Assembly (NCBI GenBank): GCA_005884685.1
Contig: VBAH01000019.1
Span: forward strand, 144,004 to 208,003
Direction of reading: 5' to 3'
DNA from: Alphaproteobacteria bacterium
Lineage (GTDB): Bacteria; Pseudomonadota; Alphaproteobacteria; Rhizobiales; Xanthobacteraceae
Length of the DNA: 64,000 nucleotides
Positions 1-8,224 of the stretch are shown one piece after another (the stretch's first letter is position 1; every line of letters starts with the position of its first letter). The position numbers were made by a program, and so were the translations under genes. The notes under the pieces were generated by a model, which ran no database searches, had not been told where the DNA came from, and saw nothing but the letters and a program-made list of their open reading frames with translations.

Positions 1-843
1 TCCAAGGATGCTGCCGTCCGCGAGCGGCTTGTGGGTAAACTCGATGAAGCGCCCGCTCGGCGTCTGCCGCTCGTAGCGGGAACCTCCGGGCGTACGCATT
101 AACGCGGCCCGGTCCTTCACCACTTTCTCGATGTCGTCGGTCGGTCCGAAGTCCCCGCGCTCGGCCTGATAACGGATCACGTCGTAGCAGGACGTGCCAG
201 GTCGCGTTATCTCGGGGGGCACATGCAGGAACTTGCTGAACTGGTCGTTGCCGAACCTCCATCTGAAGTCCTTGTCGACTAGGGCGATACCGTCGTTCAT
301 GTTTTCCAGAACGGTGCGCATGATCTCGCGCGTCGCCTCGATCTCGGCGCGTGCGGCATCGAGTTCCTGCTCGCGCTTCTTTTCTTCGGTGATGTCGCTG
401 GTCGCGCCGACCATGCGTATCGCGTGACCGTCGGCGCCACGTTGCGCGATGCCGCTTTGACGCGCCCAGCGATAGGTGCGGTCGTCATTGCCAAGGTATC
501 GGTATTCGACGAGGAGGTGCGGCGTTGCGCCCTTGAGATGATCGACGATTGCCTTGCGATAGAGCGGGACGTCGTCAGGATGGATGCGCCCGCCGGATTC
601 TTCCGGCGTCAGGCTCTGGTCTTCGGCCATGCCGAATATCGCGCGCAGCAGCGGCGAGTAATAGACGGTGTTGTTGACGATATCCCAGTCGTAGACGCCG
701 TGATTGATGGACTCGAGCGCAAGAGCGAAGCGCTCCTCGTCCCCCGCCCGCGCCTGCGGCGCACGAACGGGGGCGGTTTCGCCGCCTTTTCCCTCAGCCA
801 ATGCGTGCTTGCCCTGGAGGTCTGGTTTTTTTGTCGTTGCCAT
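1..843 (-). CDS. PAS-domain sensor protein, N-terminal part (runs off window)
   Basis: The reading frame is open from an ATG at 843 to the window edge, giving 281 codons with no stop. Two PAS-like units are visible: the first, about residues 38-130, carries the typical stretch NHGVYDWDI and ends in GATSDITEEKKREQEL, the usual PAS/PAC-to-linker junction; the second, about residues 155-281, begins NMNDGIALVDKDFRWRF and resembles the PAS_7 type. A short charged coiled-coil linker joins them. The output domain (histidine kinase, GGDEF or nucleotide cyclase) lies beyond the window, so the signalling class cannot be named. No signal peptide or membrane segment is seen, so the visible part is probably cytoplasmic. 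The start codon is the first in frame after a short intergenic gap to the MerR gene. Confidence 0.8.
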   Translation of the reverse strand, partial: MATTKKPDLQGKHALAEGKGGETAPVRAPQARAGDEERFALALESINHGVYDWDIVNNTVYYSPLLRAIFGMAEDQSLTPEESGGRIHPDDVPLYRKAIVDHLKGATPHLLVEYRYLGNDDRTYRWARQSGIAQRGADGHAIRMVGATSDITEEKKREQELDAARAEIEATREIMRTVLENMNDGIALVDKDFRWRFGNDQFSKFLHVPPEITRPGTSCYDVIRYQAERGDFGPTDDIEKVVKDRAALMRTPGGSRYERQTPSGRFIEFTHKPLADGSILG

Positions 844-977
844 GCGCTGCCCGTCGCATTCTGGGGCTTCGCCGTATCGTCCGCGTATCGCGGACGGAGG
901 AATTTGTATCGTCTGTATCGTGAACGCGCCGCACGCGCATGGTTGCGCCGCAGAATACCTTCAAAATTCGGAGGACG

Positions 978-1595
978 TTACCTCTCGTCGGACATGGCCG
1001 CATCGAGCAGTTTGCGGCACTCCTGCAGTTCGCGCAGCGTATCCTGCAACTTGAGCAGTTTGTCGGCTGACAGGGCGGGCGCGGACTCTCGCGCGCGCGG
1101 CGCGAGCGGCGACGGCAGGATAGAAGCTTCGGTGTCGGTTCGGCGGCTTTCCGCGAGGCGCTCCTCGTCCGGTCCGCCGCTCAGGAATGACGGCAGCAAT
1201 CCGAACAGGCGGCGGTGCGCCGGATCGGTTTCGCCCCGCCGCCCGCTCGGTAGCGGACGCGCCGGCGACGCCTCAACGATTTCCTCCTCGACCTCGCGCG
1301 CACGCGCCGGTTGCGGCGCGCCCTGCTTCCAGACGTGCTGTACAAACTTGACGCCGTGATCCTTCAGGATGCGTTGCGCGCCGCGGATCGTGTAGCCTTC
1401 GCCGTAGAGCAGGTGACGGATGCCGCGCAGCAAATCGATGTCGTCTGGCCGATAATAGCGCCGCCCCCCGCCGCGCTTCATCGGCTTGATCTGCTGAAAA
1501 CGGGTTTCCCAGAACCGCAGCACGTGCTGCGGCAAGTCGAGATCGTCCGCGACTTCGCTGATTGTCCGGAACGCTTCGGGCGCCTTCTCCACCAC
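978..1595 (-). CDS. MerR-family transcriptional regulator
   Basis: A 205-residue protein. Residues 8-80 form a MerR winged helix-turn-helix: [20 protein letters not shown] is the recognition helix region, followed by the wing containing [12 protein letters not shown]. The C-terminal half is low-complexity, Arg/Pro-rich, and ends in a short helix ([19 protein letters not shown]), with no Cys cluster for metal sensing. This form of MerR protein next to ihfA is common in Hyphomicrobiales; its target is unknown to me. Two GTG codons stand in tandem at the start (1595 and 1592), with AAAAAAGG just upstream as ribosome-binding site. It lies 77 bases downstream of ihfA on the same strand and may be cotranscribed with it. 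Confidence 0.88.
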   Translation of the reverse strand: MVEKAPEAFRTISEVADDLDLPQHVLRFWETRFQQIKPMKRGGGRRYYRPDDIDLLRGIRHLLYGEGYTIRGAQRILKDHGVKFVQHVWKQGAPQPARAREVEEEIVEASPARPLPSGRRGETDPAHRRLFGLLPSFLSGGPDEERLAESRRTDTEASILPSPLAPRARESAPALSADKLLKLQDTLRELQECRKLLDAAMSDER

Positions 1596-1672
1596 CGCCT
1601 ACCTTTTTTACAAAATGACGCGGTTTGCTTCGATTGGCCTTGCCCTGCCAGCCGAACAACATGGACCTCCCA

Positions 1673-1993
1673 TCAGGGTGCCTGCTGGCTGCTGCCATCG
1701 GGCCCGGCATTGATGCGTTGCTTGAGAATGGCCGAGGGCTTGAACACCATCACGCGGCGCGGGGAGATCGGCACTTCCTTGCCGGTCTTCGGATTGCGGC
1801 CGATGCGCTGGCCCTTCTTGCGCACAACGAACGAGCCAAACGAGGAGAGTTTCACCGTCTCGCCCCGTTCGAGGCAATCCGTGATCTCCTTCAACACCAT
1901 TTCCACGAGAGTCGCCGATTCAGTTCGCGACAGCCCGACCTTTTGGTACACGGCCTCACACAGGTCCGCCCGCGTCACCGTTTTACCCGCCAT
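1673..1993 (-). CDS. ihfA: Integration host factor alpha subunit
   Basis: A 106-residue HU/IHF-family protein of normal IhfA length. It has the family signature [19 protein letters not shown] (about residues 49-67) and the beta-arm Pro in GRNPKTG that intercalates into bent DNA. The N-terminal part [20 protein letters not shown] and the gene order fabH-ihfA-merR, usual in Alphaproteobacteria, favour IhfA over HU or IhfB. It forms a heterodimer with IhfB to bend DNA in replication, recombination and transcription. A good sigma-70-like promoter and a perfect 7-1-7 palindrome lie just upstream (2021-2068). Confidence 0.95.
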   Translation of the reverse strand: MAGKTVTRADLCEAVYQKVGLSRTESATLVEMVLKEITDCLERGETVKLSSFGSFVVRKKGQRIGRNPKTGKEVPISPRRVMVFKPSAILKQRINAGPDGSSQQAP

Positions 1994-2020
1994 CGCCTGA
2001 CCCCGCTTTCGGCGACCACC

Positions 2021-2035
2021 TTATCAACTTGATAA
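2021..2035. promoter_or_regulatory. Palindrome in ihfA promoter region (candidate operator)
   Basis: TTATCAACTTGATAA is a perfect inverted repeat (7-base arms, one-base centre). It lies immediately downstream of the predicted ihfA -10 box, at the expected transcription start. It does not fit the IHF consensus WATCAANNNNTTR exactly. Role as an operator is inferred from symmetry and position only. Confidence 0.4.
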
Positions 2036-2038
2036 TCA

Positions 2039-2068
2039 ACGATATTCACATGTCGAGGCAAGGGTCAA
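2039..2068 (-). promoter_or_regulatory. Sigma-70-type promoter for ihfA
   Basis: Read on the minus strand: -35 TTGACC (2063-2068), an 18-base spacer, -10 TATCGT (2039-2044). It sits about 45 bases upstream of the ihfA start codon. The -35 is close to consensus; the -10 is moderate. Predicted from sequence only. Confidence 0.5.
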
Positions 2069-2098
2069 CGGCCCTCGAACGCAATTCCCGCGACCGTC

Positions 2099-3076
2099 TC
2101 ACCAGCGCACCAGTGCGGCTCCCCAGGTGAAGCCGCCGCCCATCGCTTCCAACAACACAAGATCGCCACGTTTGATTCGTCCGTCCTTGACCGCGACATC
2201 AAGCGCGAGCGGGATCGACGCAGCCGACGTGTTGCCGTGGCGGTCGACGGTCATGACCACCTTCTCCGGCGCGATGCCGAGCTTGTGTGCCGAGCCATCG
2301 ATGATGCGTTTGTTGGCCTGATGCGGCACGAACCAGTCGAGATCGTCAGCCGTATAGCCGGTGTCGCGGAACACGTCCTTGATCACGTCGGTGATGGCAC
2401 CCACCGCGAAGCGGAAAACTTCTTTTCCCTCCATGCGCAGGTGCCCGACCGTGCCGGTCGAGGACGGCCCACCATCGACATACAGCTTTTTTTTGTGGCG
2501 CCCGTCCGAGCGTAGATGCGCGGTAAGCAGGCCGCGGTCCTCACGCGTGCCCGCCTGCTGTTGCGCTTCCATGACGACCGCGCCGGCGCCATCGCCGAAT
2601 AGCACGCACGTGCTGCGATCGGTCCAGTCGAGGATGCGCGAGAAGGTTTCCGCACCGATCACCAGCGCACGCTGGTGCACCCCGGCGCGCAACAGCCCGT
2701 CGGCAGTCGCCATTCCATAGACGAAGCCCGAGCACACCGCCTGTAGATCGAACGCGGCGCCTCGGGTGATACCGAGCGCGGCCTGTACCGCGACCGCGCT
2801 CGCCGGAAACGTATTGTCCGGCGTCGAAGTCGCAAGCACGATCAGGTCGATCGACTGGCCGTCGACCTTGGCATCGGCGAGTGCAGCGCGTGCAGCCGCG
2901 ACGCCGAGATCCGAAGTCAGTTCCCCATCCGCCGCGATATGGCGTTCGCGGATGCCGGTGCGCTGTACGATCCACTCGTCAGACGTTTCGACGATTTTGG
3001 TGAGATCGTCATTGGTGACGAGGCGCGCGGGCAGATAGCTGCCGCAGCCAAGAACGACAGAACGTGTGACGGTCAC
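2099..3076 (-). CDS. fabH: Beta-ketoacyl-ACP synthase III
   Basis: FabH condenses acetyl-CoA with malonyl-ACP to start fatty-acid synthesis (type II). The 325-residue protein has the full thiolase-fold catalytic triad: Cys115 in [11 protein letters not shown], His252 in [10 protein letters not shown], and Asn282 in [11 protein letters not shown]. The length is standard. Its start overlaps the plsX stop by 4 bases, so translation is probably coupled; plsX-fabH-ihfA-merR is a well-known alphaproteobacterial order that joins phospholipid and fatty-acid initiation. The C-terminal glycine-rich motif [13 protein letters not shown] is intact. Confidence 0.97.
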   Translation of the reverse strand: MTVTRSVVLGCGSYLPARLVTNDDLTKIVETSDEWIVQRTGIRERHIAADGELTSDLGVAAARAALADAKVDGQSIDLIVLATSTPDNTFPASAVAVQAALGITRGAAFDLQAVCSGFVYGMATADGLLRAGVHQRALVIGAETFSRILDWTDRSTCVLFGDGAGAVVMEAQQQAGTREDRGLLTAHLRSDGRHKKKLYVDGGPSSTGTVGHLRMEGKEVFRFAVGAITDVIKDVFRDTGYTADDLDWFVPHQANKRIIDGSAHKLGIAPEKVVMTVDRHGNTSAASIPLALDVAVKDGRIKRGDLVLLEAMGGGFTWGAALVRW

Positions 3077-4134
3077 GAAGCGACTCCGCCCATTTTGCCC
3101 GCTTCGGCTTCTTCTCGGGCGTGACGCAACAGCGTGTCCCTGATCTTGTTGAGGAGTTCGTAGCGGACCATGTCGTAACCGACATCGACCGCGGCGGCAA
3201 AGCCCTCCGGATCCGTGCCGCCATGACTCTTGATGACGATGCCGTTGAGCCCGAGGAATACGCCGCCATTGGCCTTGCGTGGGTCCAGCTTGTCGCGCAG
3301 CATGCGGAAAGCCTCGCGCGCCAGCAGATAACCGAGCTTGGCGCGCCAGGTGCGCGCCATTGCGCCCCTGAGCAGGTCAGTGATCTGCCGCGCGGTTCCC
3401 TCCGCGGTCTTGATCGCGATGTTGCCGGCGAAGCCCTCCGTCACGATAACATCCGCAGCGCCCTGTCCGATCGCGTCGGCTTCGATGAAGCCGATGTAGT
3501 CAAGAAACTTGAGGTCCGCTTCGCGCAGGAATTTTCCCGCCTCGCGCACCGATTCCAGCCCCTTCACTTCCTCCACGCCGATATTCAGCAAACCTACCGT
3601 CGGCCGCACCACATCGAATAAAACGCGCGCCATTGCGCTGCCCATCACCGCGAGATCGACGAGATGCCCGGCGTCAGCGCCGATCGAGGCGCCCATGTCG
3701 AGCATCACACTATCGCCCTTGAGCGTCGGCCAAAGCCCGGCAATCGCCGGGCGCCCGATGCCGGGCATCGTGTGCAGATTGAACTTGGCCATGGCCATCA
3801 GGGCGCCGGTATTGCCTGCTGAGACTGCTGCGTCAGCCTCGCCCTTCTTGACCGCGTCGATCGCGAGCCACATCGAGGACTTCCAGCGGCCGCGCCGAAG
3901 TGCCTGACTCGGCTTGTCTTCCATCCGGACGACCACGTCGGTGTGGACGACCCGCGCGGCCGCGGTCAGCCGCGGGCGCTGCTTCATCAACGGACGGATC
4001 GCTGCTTCATCCCCGAACAGCACGAATTCCGTATCCGGATGGCGCTCGAGCGCGATGTCGGCACCGGGAATGACGACCGCAGGCCCGAAGTCGCCCCCCA
4101 TGGCATCGAGCGCAATTCGGACCTTCTGGGCCAT
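3073..4134 (-). CDS. plsX: Phosphate acyltransferase PlsX
   Basis: PlsX converts acyl-ACP to acyl-phosphate, the acyl donor for PlsY in the first step of phospholipid synthesis; it is a peripheral membrane enzyme. The N-terminus [20 protein letters not shown] is the family hallmark, and [15 protein letters not shown] (about residues 99-113) and [18 protein letters not shown] (about 230-247) are the other conserved blocks. At 353 residues it is of normal length. It overlaps fabH by 4 bases and lies 95 bases after the DUF177 gene, the same grouping (yceD-like gene, plsX, fabH) seen across Proteobacteria, but with no rpmF between. Confidence 0.97.
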   Translation of the reverse strand: MAQKVRIALDAMGGDFGPAVVIPGADIALERHPDTEFVLFGDEAAIRPLMKQRPRLTAAARVVHTDVVVRMEDKPSQALRRGRWKSSMWLAIDAVKKGEADAAVSAGNTGALMAMAKFNLHTMPGIGRPAIAGLWPTLKGDSVMLDMGASIGADAGHLVDLAVMGSAMARVLFDVVRPTVGLLNIGVEEVKGLESVREAGKFLREADLKFLDYIGFIEADAIGQGAADVIVTEGFAGNIAIKTAEGTARQITDLLRGAMARTWRAKLGYLLAREAFRMLRDKLDPRKANGGVFLGLNGIVIKSHGGTDPEGFAAAVDVGYDMVRYELLNKIRDTLLRHAREEAEAGKMGGVAS

Positions 4135-4229
4135 AGCCTTGGGAAACCGTCCAGTGGTGCAAATGGGTTATCGCGCGGCGCGACAATAGCGGGTCGGCGG
4201 GCGGGCACAAAGGCCCATCCAAACGCAGG

Positions 4230-4781
4230 TTATTTCTTGACTGTGCCCTTTTCCTTCAACGCCGCGAGGGCCGCGAACGGGTGTCCAGCCGCATCCGCGG
4301 CCGATGGCGGGGCTGCGAAAGAGACGCCCGCCTTGCGTGGATACGGGTCCACACCGAGGATGAGGAACTCTGTGGCGAGCGCGCCGAGATCGATAGTTCC
4401 ACCAATCAGCGGCTCACGCTCGTCAGCGGAGTGCGTCAATTCGACCTCGCGGTCCGTCGCTTGCCCGGAGCCGTCGCCCTCCGGCAGGAACTCCACATCG
4501 ATGGTCTCGTCGATCTCGTTGACGACCGGATCGAGCGTCAGGACGCAGGCCTGCCGCACGGTCGCCCTCACCGTGCCCTTGACGCGCAGCCCGTCGCGGC
4601 CGCGCCGCGCCAGATCGAATGTCGCGACCGCGCGTTCAACCGCCTCGACCCCGGCGGGCTTTGCCAGCGCGGAGCGCGTTGCTTCGTTCGCCTCGAGTTC
4701 CACGTGCTTGCCGGTCTCGCCGACCTCGTCGAGCCGGACCACCGCGCTCCAGGGGCGCTCTGCAGTCGTCATGACCGTCAC
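4230..4781 (-). CDS. DUF177 (YceD-like) protein
   Basis: A 183-residue member of the DUF177/YceD family, whose homologues are needed for normal 23S rRNA accumulation. The recognisable core is VKGTVRATVRQACVLTLDPV (about residues 63-82), with a single conserved Cys, followed by an acidic segment containing EIDETIDVEFLPEG and the later block PLIGGTIDLGALATEFLILG. No signal peptide. It overlaps the CBP3 gene by 4 bases and precedes plsX, the usual context for this family. The family assignment is strong; the molecular activity is not established. Confidence 0.88.
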   Translation of the reverse strand: MTVMTTAERPWSAVVRLDEVGETGKHVELEANEATRSALAKPAGVEAVERAVATFDLARRGRDGLRVKGTVRATVRQACVLTLDPVVNEIDETIDVEFLPEGDGSGQATDREVELTHSADEREPLIGGTIDLGALATEFLILGVDPYPRKAGVSFAAPPSAADAAGHPFAALAALKEKGTVKK

Positions 4782-5323
4782 TCCGCGGCCGGCATCAGCG
4801 TCACGGGCTCGGGGAAACGCACACCGCCGCGCGCCAGCTCCTCAAGCGGCTGAGCGTCCAAAGTCTCCACGCCCTGTCGCACATAAGCCGCGAGCCGGGC
4901 AGCGGCGCTCTCCCGTCCGGATGCACCGGCATAAACGTTGCGGACAAGCGCCTGCACCAATGCGTCGTCGCCGCGCTCGGCGAGCGCCGCGTCGTAAGCC
5001 TGCGCGCGCCCGTAGAACGCTTCGCCGACCTTTTGCATCTGGCGCGGCACGCCCGGATCGCTGATCCCCATTTCGCGCAGATTGTGATCCATGTCGCGGC
5101 AGAACGCATCGAACACGCCCTGCGCCAACGGGCGCTTGGCGGAATCTTCCCGAAAACGACGCAGCACCAATGCCATGTGCAGAACGATCAGGTCGAACCG
5201 CCCGAGCACCGTGTCGGGAACCGCGTATGCCTGATAGAAGCGCGGGTCGCGCGCCTGCGCCACGATCGCGCCATAGAGCGCGGCAATGGTTGGATCGGGC
5301 GTACGGAACAGGGGCGGAATCAT
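4778..5323 (-). CDS. Ubiquinol-cytochrome c chaperone (CBP3-type)
   Basis: A 181-residue protein with the features of the CBP3/ubiquinol-cytochrome c chaperone family: YGAIVAQARDPRFYQAYAVP near the N-terminus and the segment DTVLGRFDLIVLHMALVLRR with FDAFCRDMDHNLREMGI after it. In mitochondria the family helps cytochrome b assembly into complex III; in Alphaproteobacteria the gene is regularly found just before the DUF177 gene, as here, with a 4-base overlap. It is divergent from bamE with about 110 bases between starts. No signal peptide or membrane segment, so cytoplasmic. Confidence 0.87.
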   Translation of the reverse strand: MIPPLFRTPDPTIAALYGAIVAQARDPRFYQAYAVPDTVLGRFDLIVLHMALVLRRFREDSAKRPLAQGVFDAFCRDMDHNLREMGISDPGVPRQMQKVGEAFYGRAQAYDAALAERGDDALVQALVRNVYAGASGRESAAARLAAYVRQGVETLDAQPLEELARGGVRFPEPVTLMPAAE

Positions 5324-5433
5324 TGATCTTGCAGGTTAATCGGCGGCTGGCGGGCTGGCCCGCATTGCAATTGGGCGTGCTGCGGGGTACGTCAAGCCGC
5401 AACGGGGCGCAAGGGCGCCGGCAGGTCCGCCGT

Positions 5434-5871
5434 ATGGGGCATCGTTCAGGCACACGTCCGCTCGCCGTCGCGGCCGCGCTCGCGCTCGGCCTGATGCTCG
5501 GCGGCTGCTTCACCCAGACCTATCAGCGCGGCTATGTGCTCGCCGACGGTGCGCTGGAGCAGATCCCGCTCGGCGCCCCGCAGGAGCAGGTGCTGATCTC
5601 GCTCGGCACCCCCTCGACCGTCGCGACCGTGAGCGGCGAGGTATTCTATTACATCTCCGCCCGCACCGAGCAGACCTCGTTCCTGCCGGAGAAGGTCGTC
5701 GACCAGCGCGTCGTTGCCGTCTACTTCGACAAGAACCGCCGCGTCGAGCGCATTGCGAACTATGGCCTGCAGGACGGCAAGATCTTCGACTACATCAGCC
5801 GCAAGACGCCGACCAGCGGACAGGAACTCTCCTACCTCACCTACGTGTTCAAGGTTTTCGGCGGCAAATAG
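5434..5871 (+). CDS. bamE: Outer membrane assembly lipoprotein BamE (SmpA/OmlA)
   Basis: A 145-residue lipoprotein: basic N-terminus, hydrophobic stretch and lipobox LGGC at about residue 26. The SmpA/OmlA fold follows, with GALEQIPLGAPQEQVLISLG and TPSTVATVSGEVFYYI, the typical two-helix, three-strand layout. BamE is a small subunit of the BAM complex that inserts beta-barrel proteins such as LptD, which is also coded in this window. The frame stays open upstream to 5170 but the first ATG giving a proper lipoprotein signal is at 5434. It is divergent from the CBP3 gene. Confidence 0.88.
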   Translation: MGHRSGTRPLAVAAALALGLMLGGCFTQTYQRGYVLADGALEQIPLGAPQEQVLISLGTPSTVATVSGEVFYYISARTEQTSFLPEKVVDQRVVAVYFDKNRRVERIANYGLQDGKIFDYISRKTPTSGQELSYLTYVFKVFGGK

Positions 5872-5889
5872 CCGCGAAAGGATCGCGCC

Positions 5890-6186
5890 ATGCCCGCAGA
5901 CGGCACCTGGAATCTGACGATGCAGACGCCGATGGGCGAGCGGCGCAGCACGCTCACCCTCTCGACCGCCGGCGGCACCTTGACCGGCAAGCAGGAGGCG
6001 GAAGGCAACACGACCGACATCGCCGAGGGCACGGTCAACGGCAACGAGCTGTCGTGGAAGGTGTCGATCACCAATCCGATGCCGCTGACCCTGACGTTCA
6101 ACGGCACGGTCGACGGCAATACCCTGAATGGCAGCGCCGATACCGGTATGTTCGGCAGCTTCCCCTTCGAGGGAACGCGCGCGTAA
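5890..6186 (+). CDS. Small hypothetical protein, all-beta
   Basis: I do not recognise a named family. The 98-residue product begins MPADGTWNLTMQTPMGERR and shows alternating polar/hydrophobic strands rich in Thr and Gly (TLTLSTAGGTLTGKQ, LTLTFNGTVDGNTLNGSAD), suggesting a small beta-sandwich or half-barrel. No signal peptide, no Cys. A ribosome-binding site GAAAGGA precedes the ATG by seven bases, and the gene follows bamE by 18 bases, so the two are probably cotranscribed. Codon use resembles the neighbours. Homologues in related genomes would be expected, but I cannot test this. Confidence 0.7.
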   Translation: MPADGTWNLTMQTPMGERRSTLTLSTAGGTLTGKQEAEGNTTDIAEGTVNGNELSWKVSITNPMPLTLTFNGTVDGNTLNGSADTGMFGSFPFEGTRA

Positions 6187-6305
6187 CTTGCGCTGAAAAC
6201 TTTTCCGCGGTCGTGCGGCAGCGGCAGCGCGATGAGATTTGCAGGAGCAAGATAACCCAGCGTACTGCCGGCGCGTGTGATAGACCGGGCATTCAGATTG
6301 GGAAG

Positions 6306-6650
6306 ATGCCGATGCGCCTCGTCACCCGCGATCTGCCCCTCGTCCCGCTGCTCTTGCCGGTCGTCGCAATCGGCCTGTTCCCGCTCGTGATGCTGCCGCT
6401 GCTCGGCTTCCTCGGATTTGTCGTGCTCGGCATCCTGATCGGGTTTGCGGCCATCATGGCGCAACTGGAAGAACAGGGTGCGCATTCGCACCACGTGGTC
6501 ACCCACGGCGCCATGTCTCGTGCCGAACAGGCCGGCTATAATCTCGAACTGCAGAGGCTGATGCGCTCGCTCCACGCGGTGAAGATCGTCAGCCTCGGGC
6601 TGATCGTTCTCGGTGCGGGCGGCTTCATCGCCCAGCAGTACGGGTCCTAA
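6306..6650 (+). CDS. Small membrane protein, unknown function
   Basis: A 114-residue protein (from ATG 6306; ATG 6312 is an alternative). Residues 10-55 form one long or two close hydrophobic helices (PLVPLLLPVVAIGLFPLVML and LLGFLGFVVLGILIGFAAIM), and a third membrane helix lies near the C-terminus (IVSLGLIVLGAGGFIAQQYG). Between them is a soluble stretch rich in His and Glu (QLEEQGAHSHHVVTHGAMS). The 3' end overlaps the convergent ppx gene by 4 bases. No family recognised; the frame preference and membrane pattern make it a probable real gene. Confidence 0.6.
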   Translation: MPMRLVTRDLPLVPLLLPVVAIGLFPLVMLPLLGFLGFVVLGILIGFAAIMAQLEEQGAHSHHVVTHGAMSRAEQAGYNLELQRLMRSLHAVKIVSLGLIVLGAGGFIAQQYGS

Positions 6651-8224
6651 GCTGCCTCGATCACGGGTTCGCGGCCGATCAGACGCGCGAGCTGGCGCAG
6701 CCGGTTGAACAATCGTTCGCCGTCCAGCGCGGCAAATCTCCCGCGCAGCTTGAGCTTCAGGCTGCCACGCTCGACCACCAACGGTGTGTGCGGCAAAACA
6801 CCCGGCATCGAGGCGGACGTGAGATAGGCAACGCGCAACGATGCGCCGAGCACGCGCGCGCGGTCGAGCATGCGGGCGGTGGCAAGTTCGCGCACGTGCG
6901 GCGACAATTCATCGTCCACCAGGCCGACGTGGCGGAAGAACACCGCGAGGGCGAGGAACGTCCGTCCCGGGTGGTCGACGGCAACGAAAGCGGCGTTGGC
7001 GATGATGTTGAGCGATTGCTCGCCGCGATAATCCGGATGCGCGCGCCAGCCGATGTCGGCGAGCAGGCAGGCGGCATGACGCAGGCGCTTCTCCTCCGCG
7101 GTCTCATCGAGACCCGAGGTGGCCATGAAGCGATCGGTCCAGCGGATCAGCTCCTCGCCATGCGCCGGTGAGCGCGAACGCAGCACGTTGAGTTCCTGTG
7201 CGGCTGCGATCAACCCGTCCTTGGCGCGTTCGCGGGTCGGCAATTCCGAATAAAGCAGGCCCTCGCGCACGCCGAGCGCCGAGATCACGATGTCGCGCGG
7301 CCGCGCGATGCGCACGAGATGTTCGAGCACCAGCGCCGCATAGGCGAGCAGCGGGCGGCGTGCCTCGTTCACCATTTCGATGCGCGAGAGCATTTCGGGA
7401 TTGACCCGGTGCACCAGCCGGGAGAACTCCATCGCCTCGCGCGCCGGGATGACATAGCCGTGCATCACGTGCAGCGGATAGCCGGTCTGCCACATGTGCA
7501 GCCGCGCGAGCGCACGCCAGGTGCCGCCGACCGCATAAAAGCTGCGGCCTTCGCCGCGCTTGAGCACTGCCGCCTTGCTCAGCGTCTTGCGCACGATCTT
7601 GTCGGCCTTCTTGAGCGACATTTCGGACAGATCCTGCAGCGCCAGACTGCCGAGCGGCACCGTGACGCCGCTGCGGAGGTTCTGCCCATGCACGTCGACC
7701 AGCTCGAGCGAGCCGCCGCCGAGATCGCCGACAAGGCCGTCCGGCCGGTAGAAGCCGGAGATCACGCCGAGCGCGGAATATTGCGCTTCCCGCTTGCCGC
7801 TAAGAACGTCGATACGCTTGCGGCAGATGCGCTCGGCCGCCGCGATGAACTCCGGGCCGTTCGCAGCGTCGCGGCAGGCGGCAGTCGCGACGCACCACAG
7901 CCGCGTGATGCTCCCGATATCGCACAGCGCGCGGAAGCGGTGCAGTGCGTGCAAGGCTTTCTCGACAGCGTCGGCGGCGAGCAGGCCGGTCGACTGCACT
8001 TCCCGGCCGAGGCCGGCGAGAACTTTCTCGTTGAAAATGGGCGTCGGCGCGCGCGTCAGGCCCTCGTAGATGACGAGGCGCACGGAGTTCGAACCGATAT
8101 CGATGACGGCGATCGGGGGCCCGTGATGCAGCCGCCCCTGGGCGAGGCTAAGAGCGCGCGACTCCAGCGCGCTCACGCCGGCGCGTAAGGCTGCGGGGCG
8201 AGGACTCTTTGAGCGATTTGCCAC
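6647..8224 (-). CDS. ppx: Exopolyphosphatase / guanosine pentaphosphatase (Ppx/GppA)
   Basis: A 525-residue Ppx/GppA phosphatase of the ASKHA fold, which removes terminal phosphates from polyphosphate or pppGpp. The first phosphate loop is [17 protein letters not shown] (about residues 39-55) and the second is [16 protein letters not shown] (about 165-180). The C-terminal half has the HD-like helical region (MARHVG-type helices, [20 protein letters not shown]). It lies directly after ppk and its first 77 bases overlap the ppk 3' end in another frame. GTG at 8176 is an alternative start that shortens but does not remove the overlap. Confidence 0.92.
   Translation of the reverse strand: MANRSKSPRPAALRAGVSALESRALSLAQGRLHHGPPIAVIDIGSNSVRLVIYEGLTRAPTPIFNEKVLAGLGREVQSTGLLAADAVEKALHALHRFRALCDIGSITRLWCVATAACRDAANGPEFIAAAERICRKRIDVLSGKREAQYSALGVISGFYRPDGLVGDLGGGSLELVDVHGQNLRSGVTVPLGSLALQDLSEMSLKKADKIVRKTLSKAAVLKRGEGRSFYAVGGTWRALARLHMWQTGYPLHVMHGYVIPAREAMEFSRLVHRVNPEMLSRIEMVNEARRPLLAYAALVLEHLVRIARPRDIVISALGVREGLLYSELPTRERAKDGLIAAAQELNVLRSRSPAHGEELIRWTDRFMATSGLDETAEEKRLRHAACLLADIGWRAHPDYRGEQSLNIIANAAFVAVDHPGRTFLALAVFFRHVGLVDDELSPHVRELATARMLDRARVLGASLRVAYLTSASMPGVLPHTPLVVERGSLKLKLRGRFAALDGERLFNRLRQLARLIGREPVIEAA

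Noticed and set aside
844..977. Possible tRNA or small RNA between the PAS and MerR genes
   Set aside because: No cloverleaf, promoter or terminator pattern could be found in this short gap.
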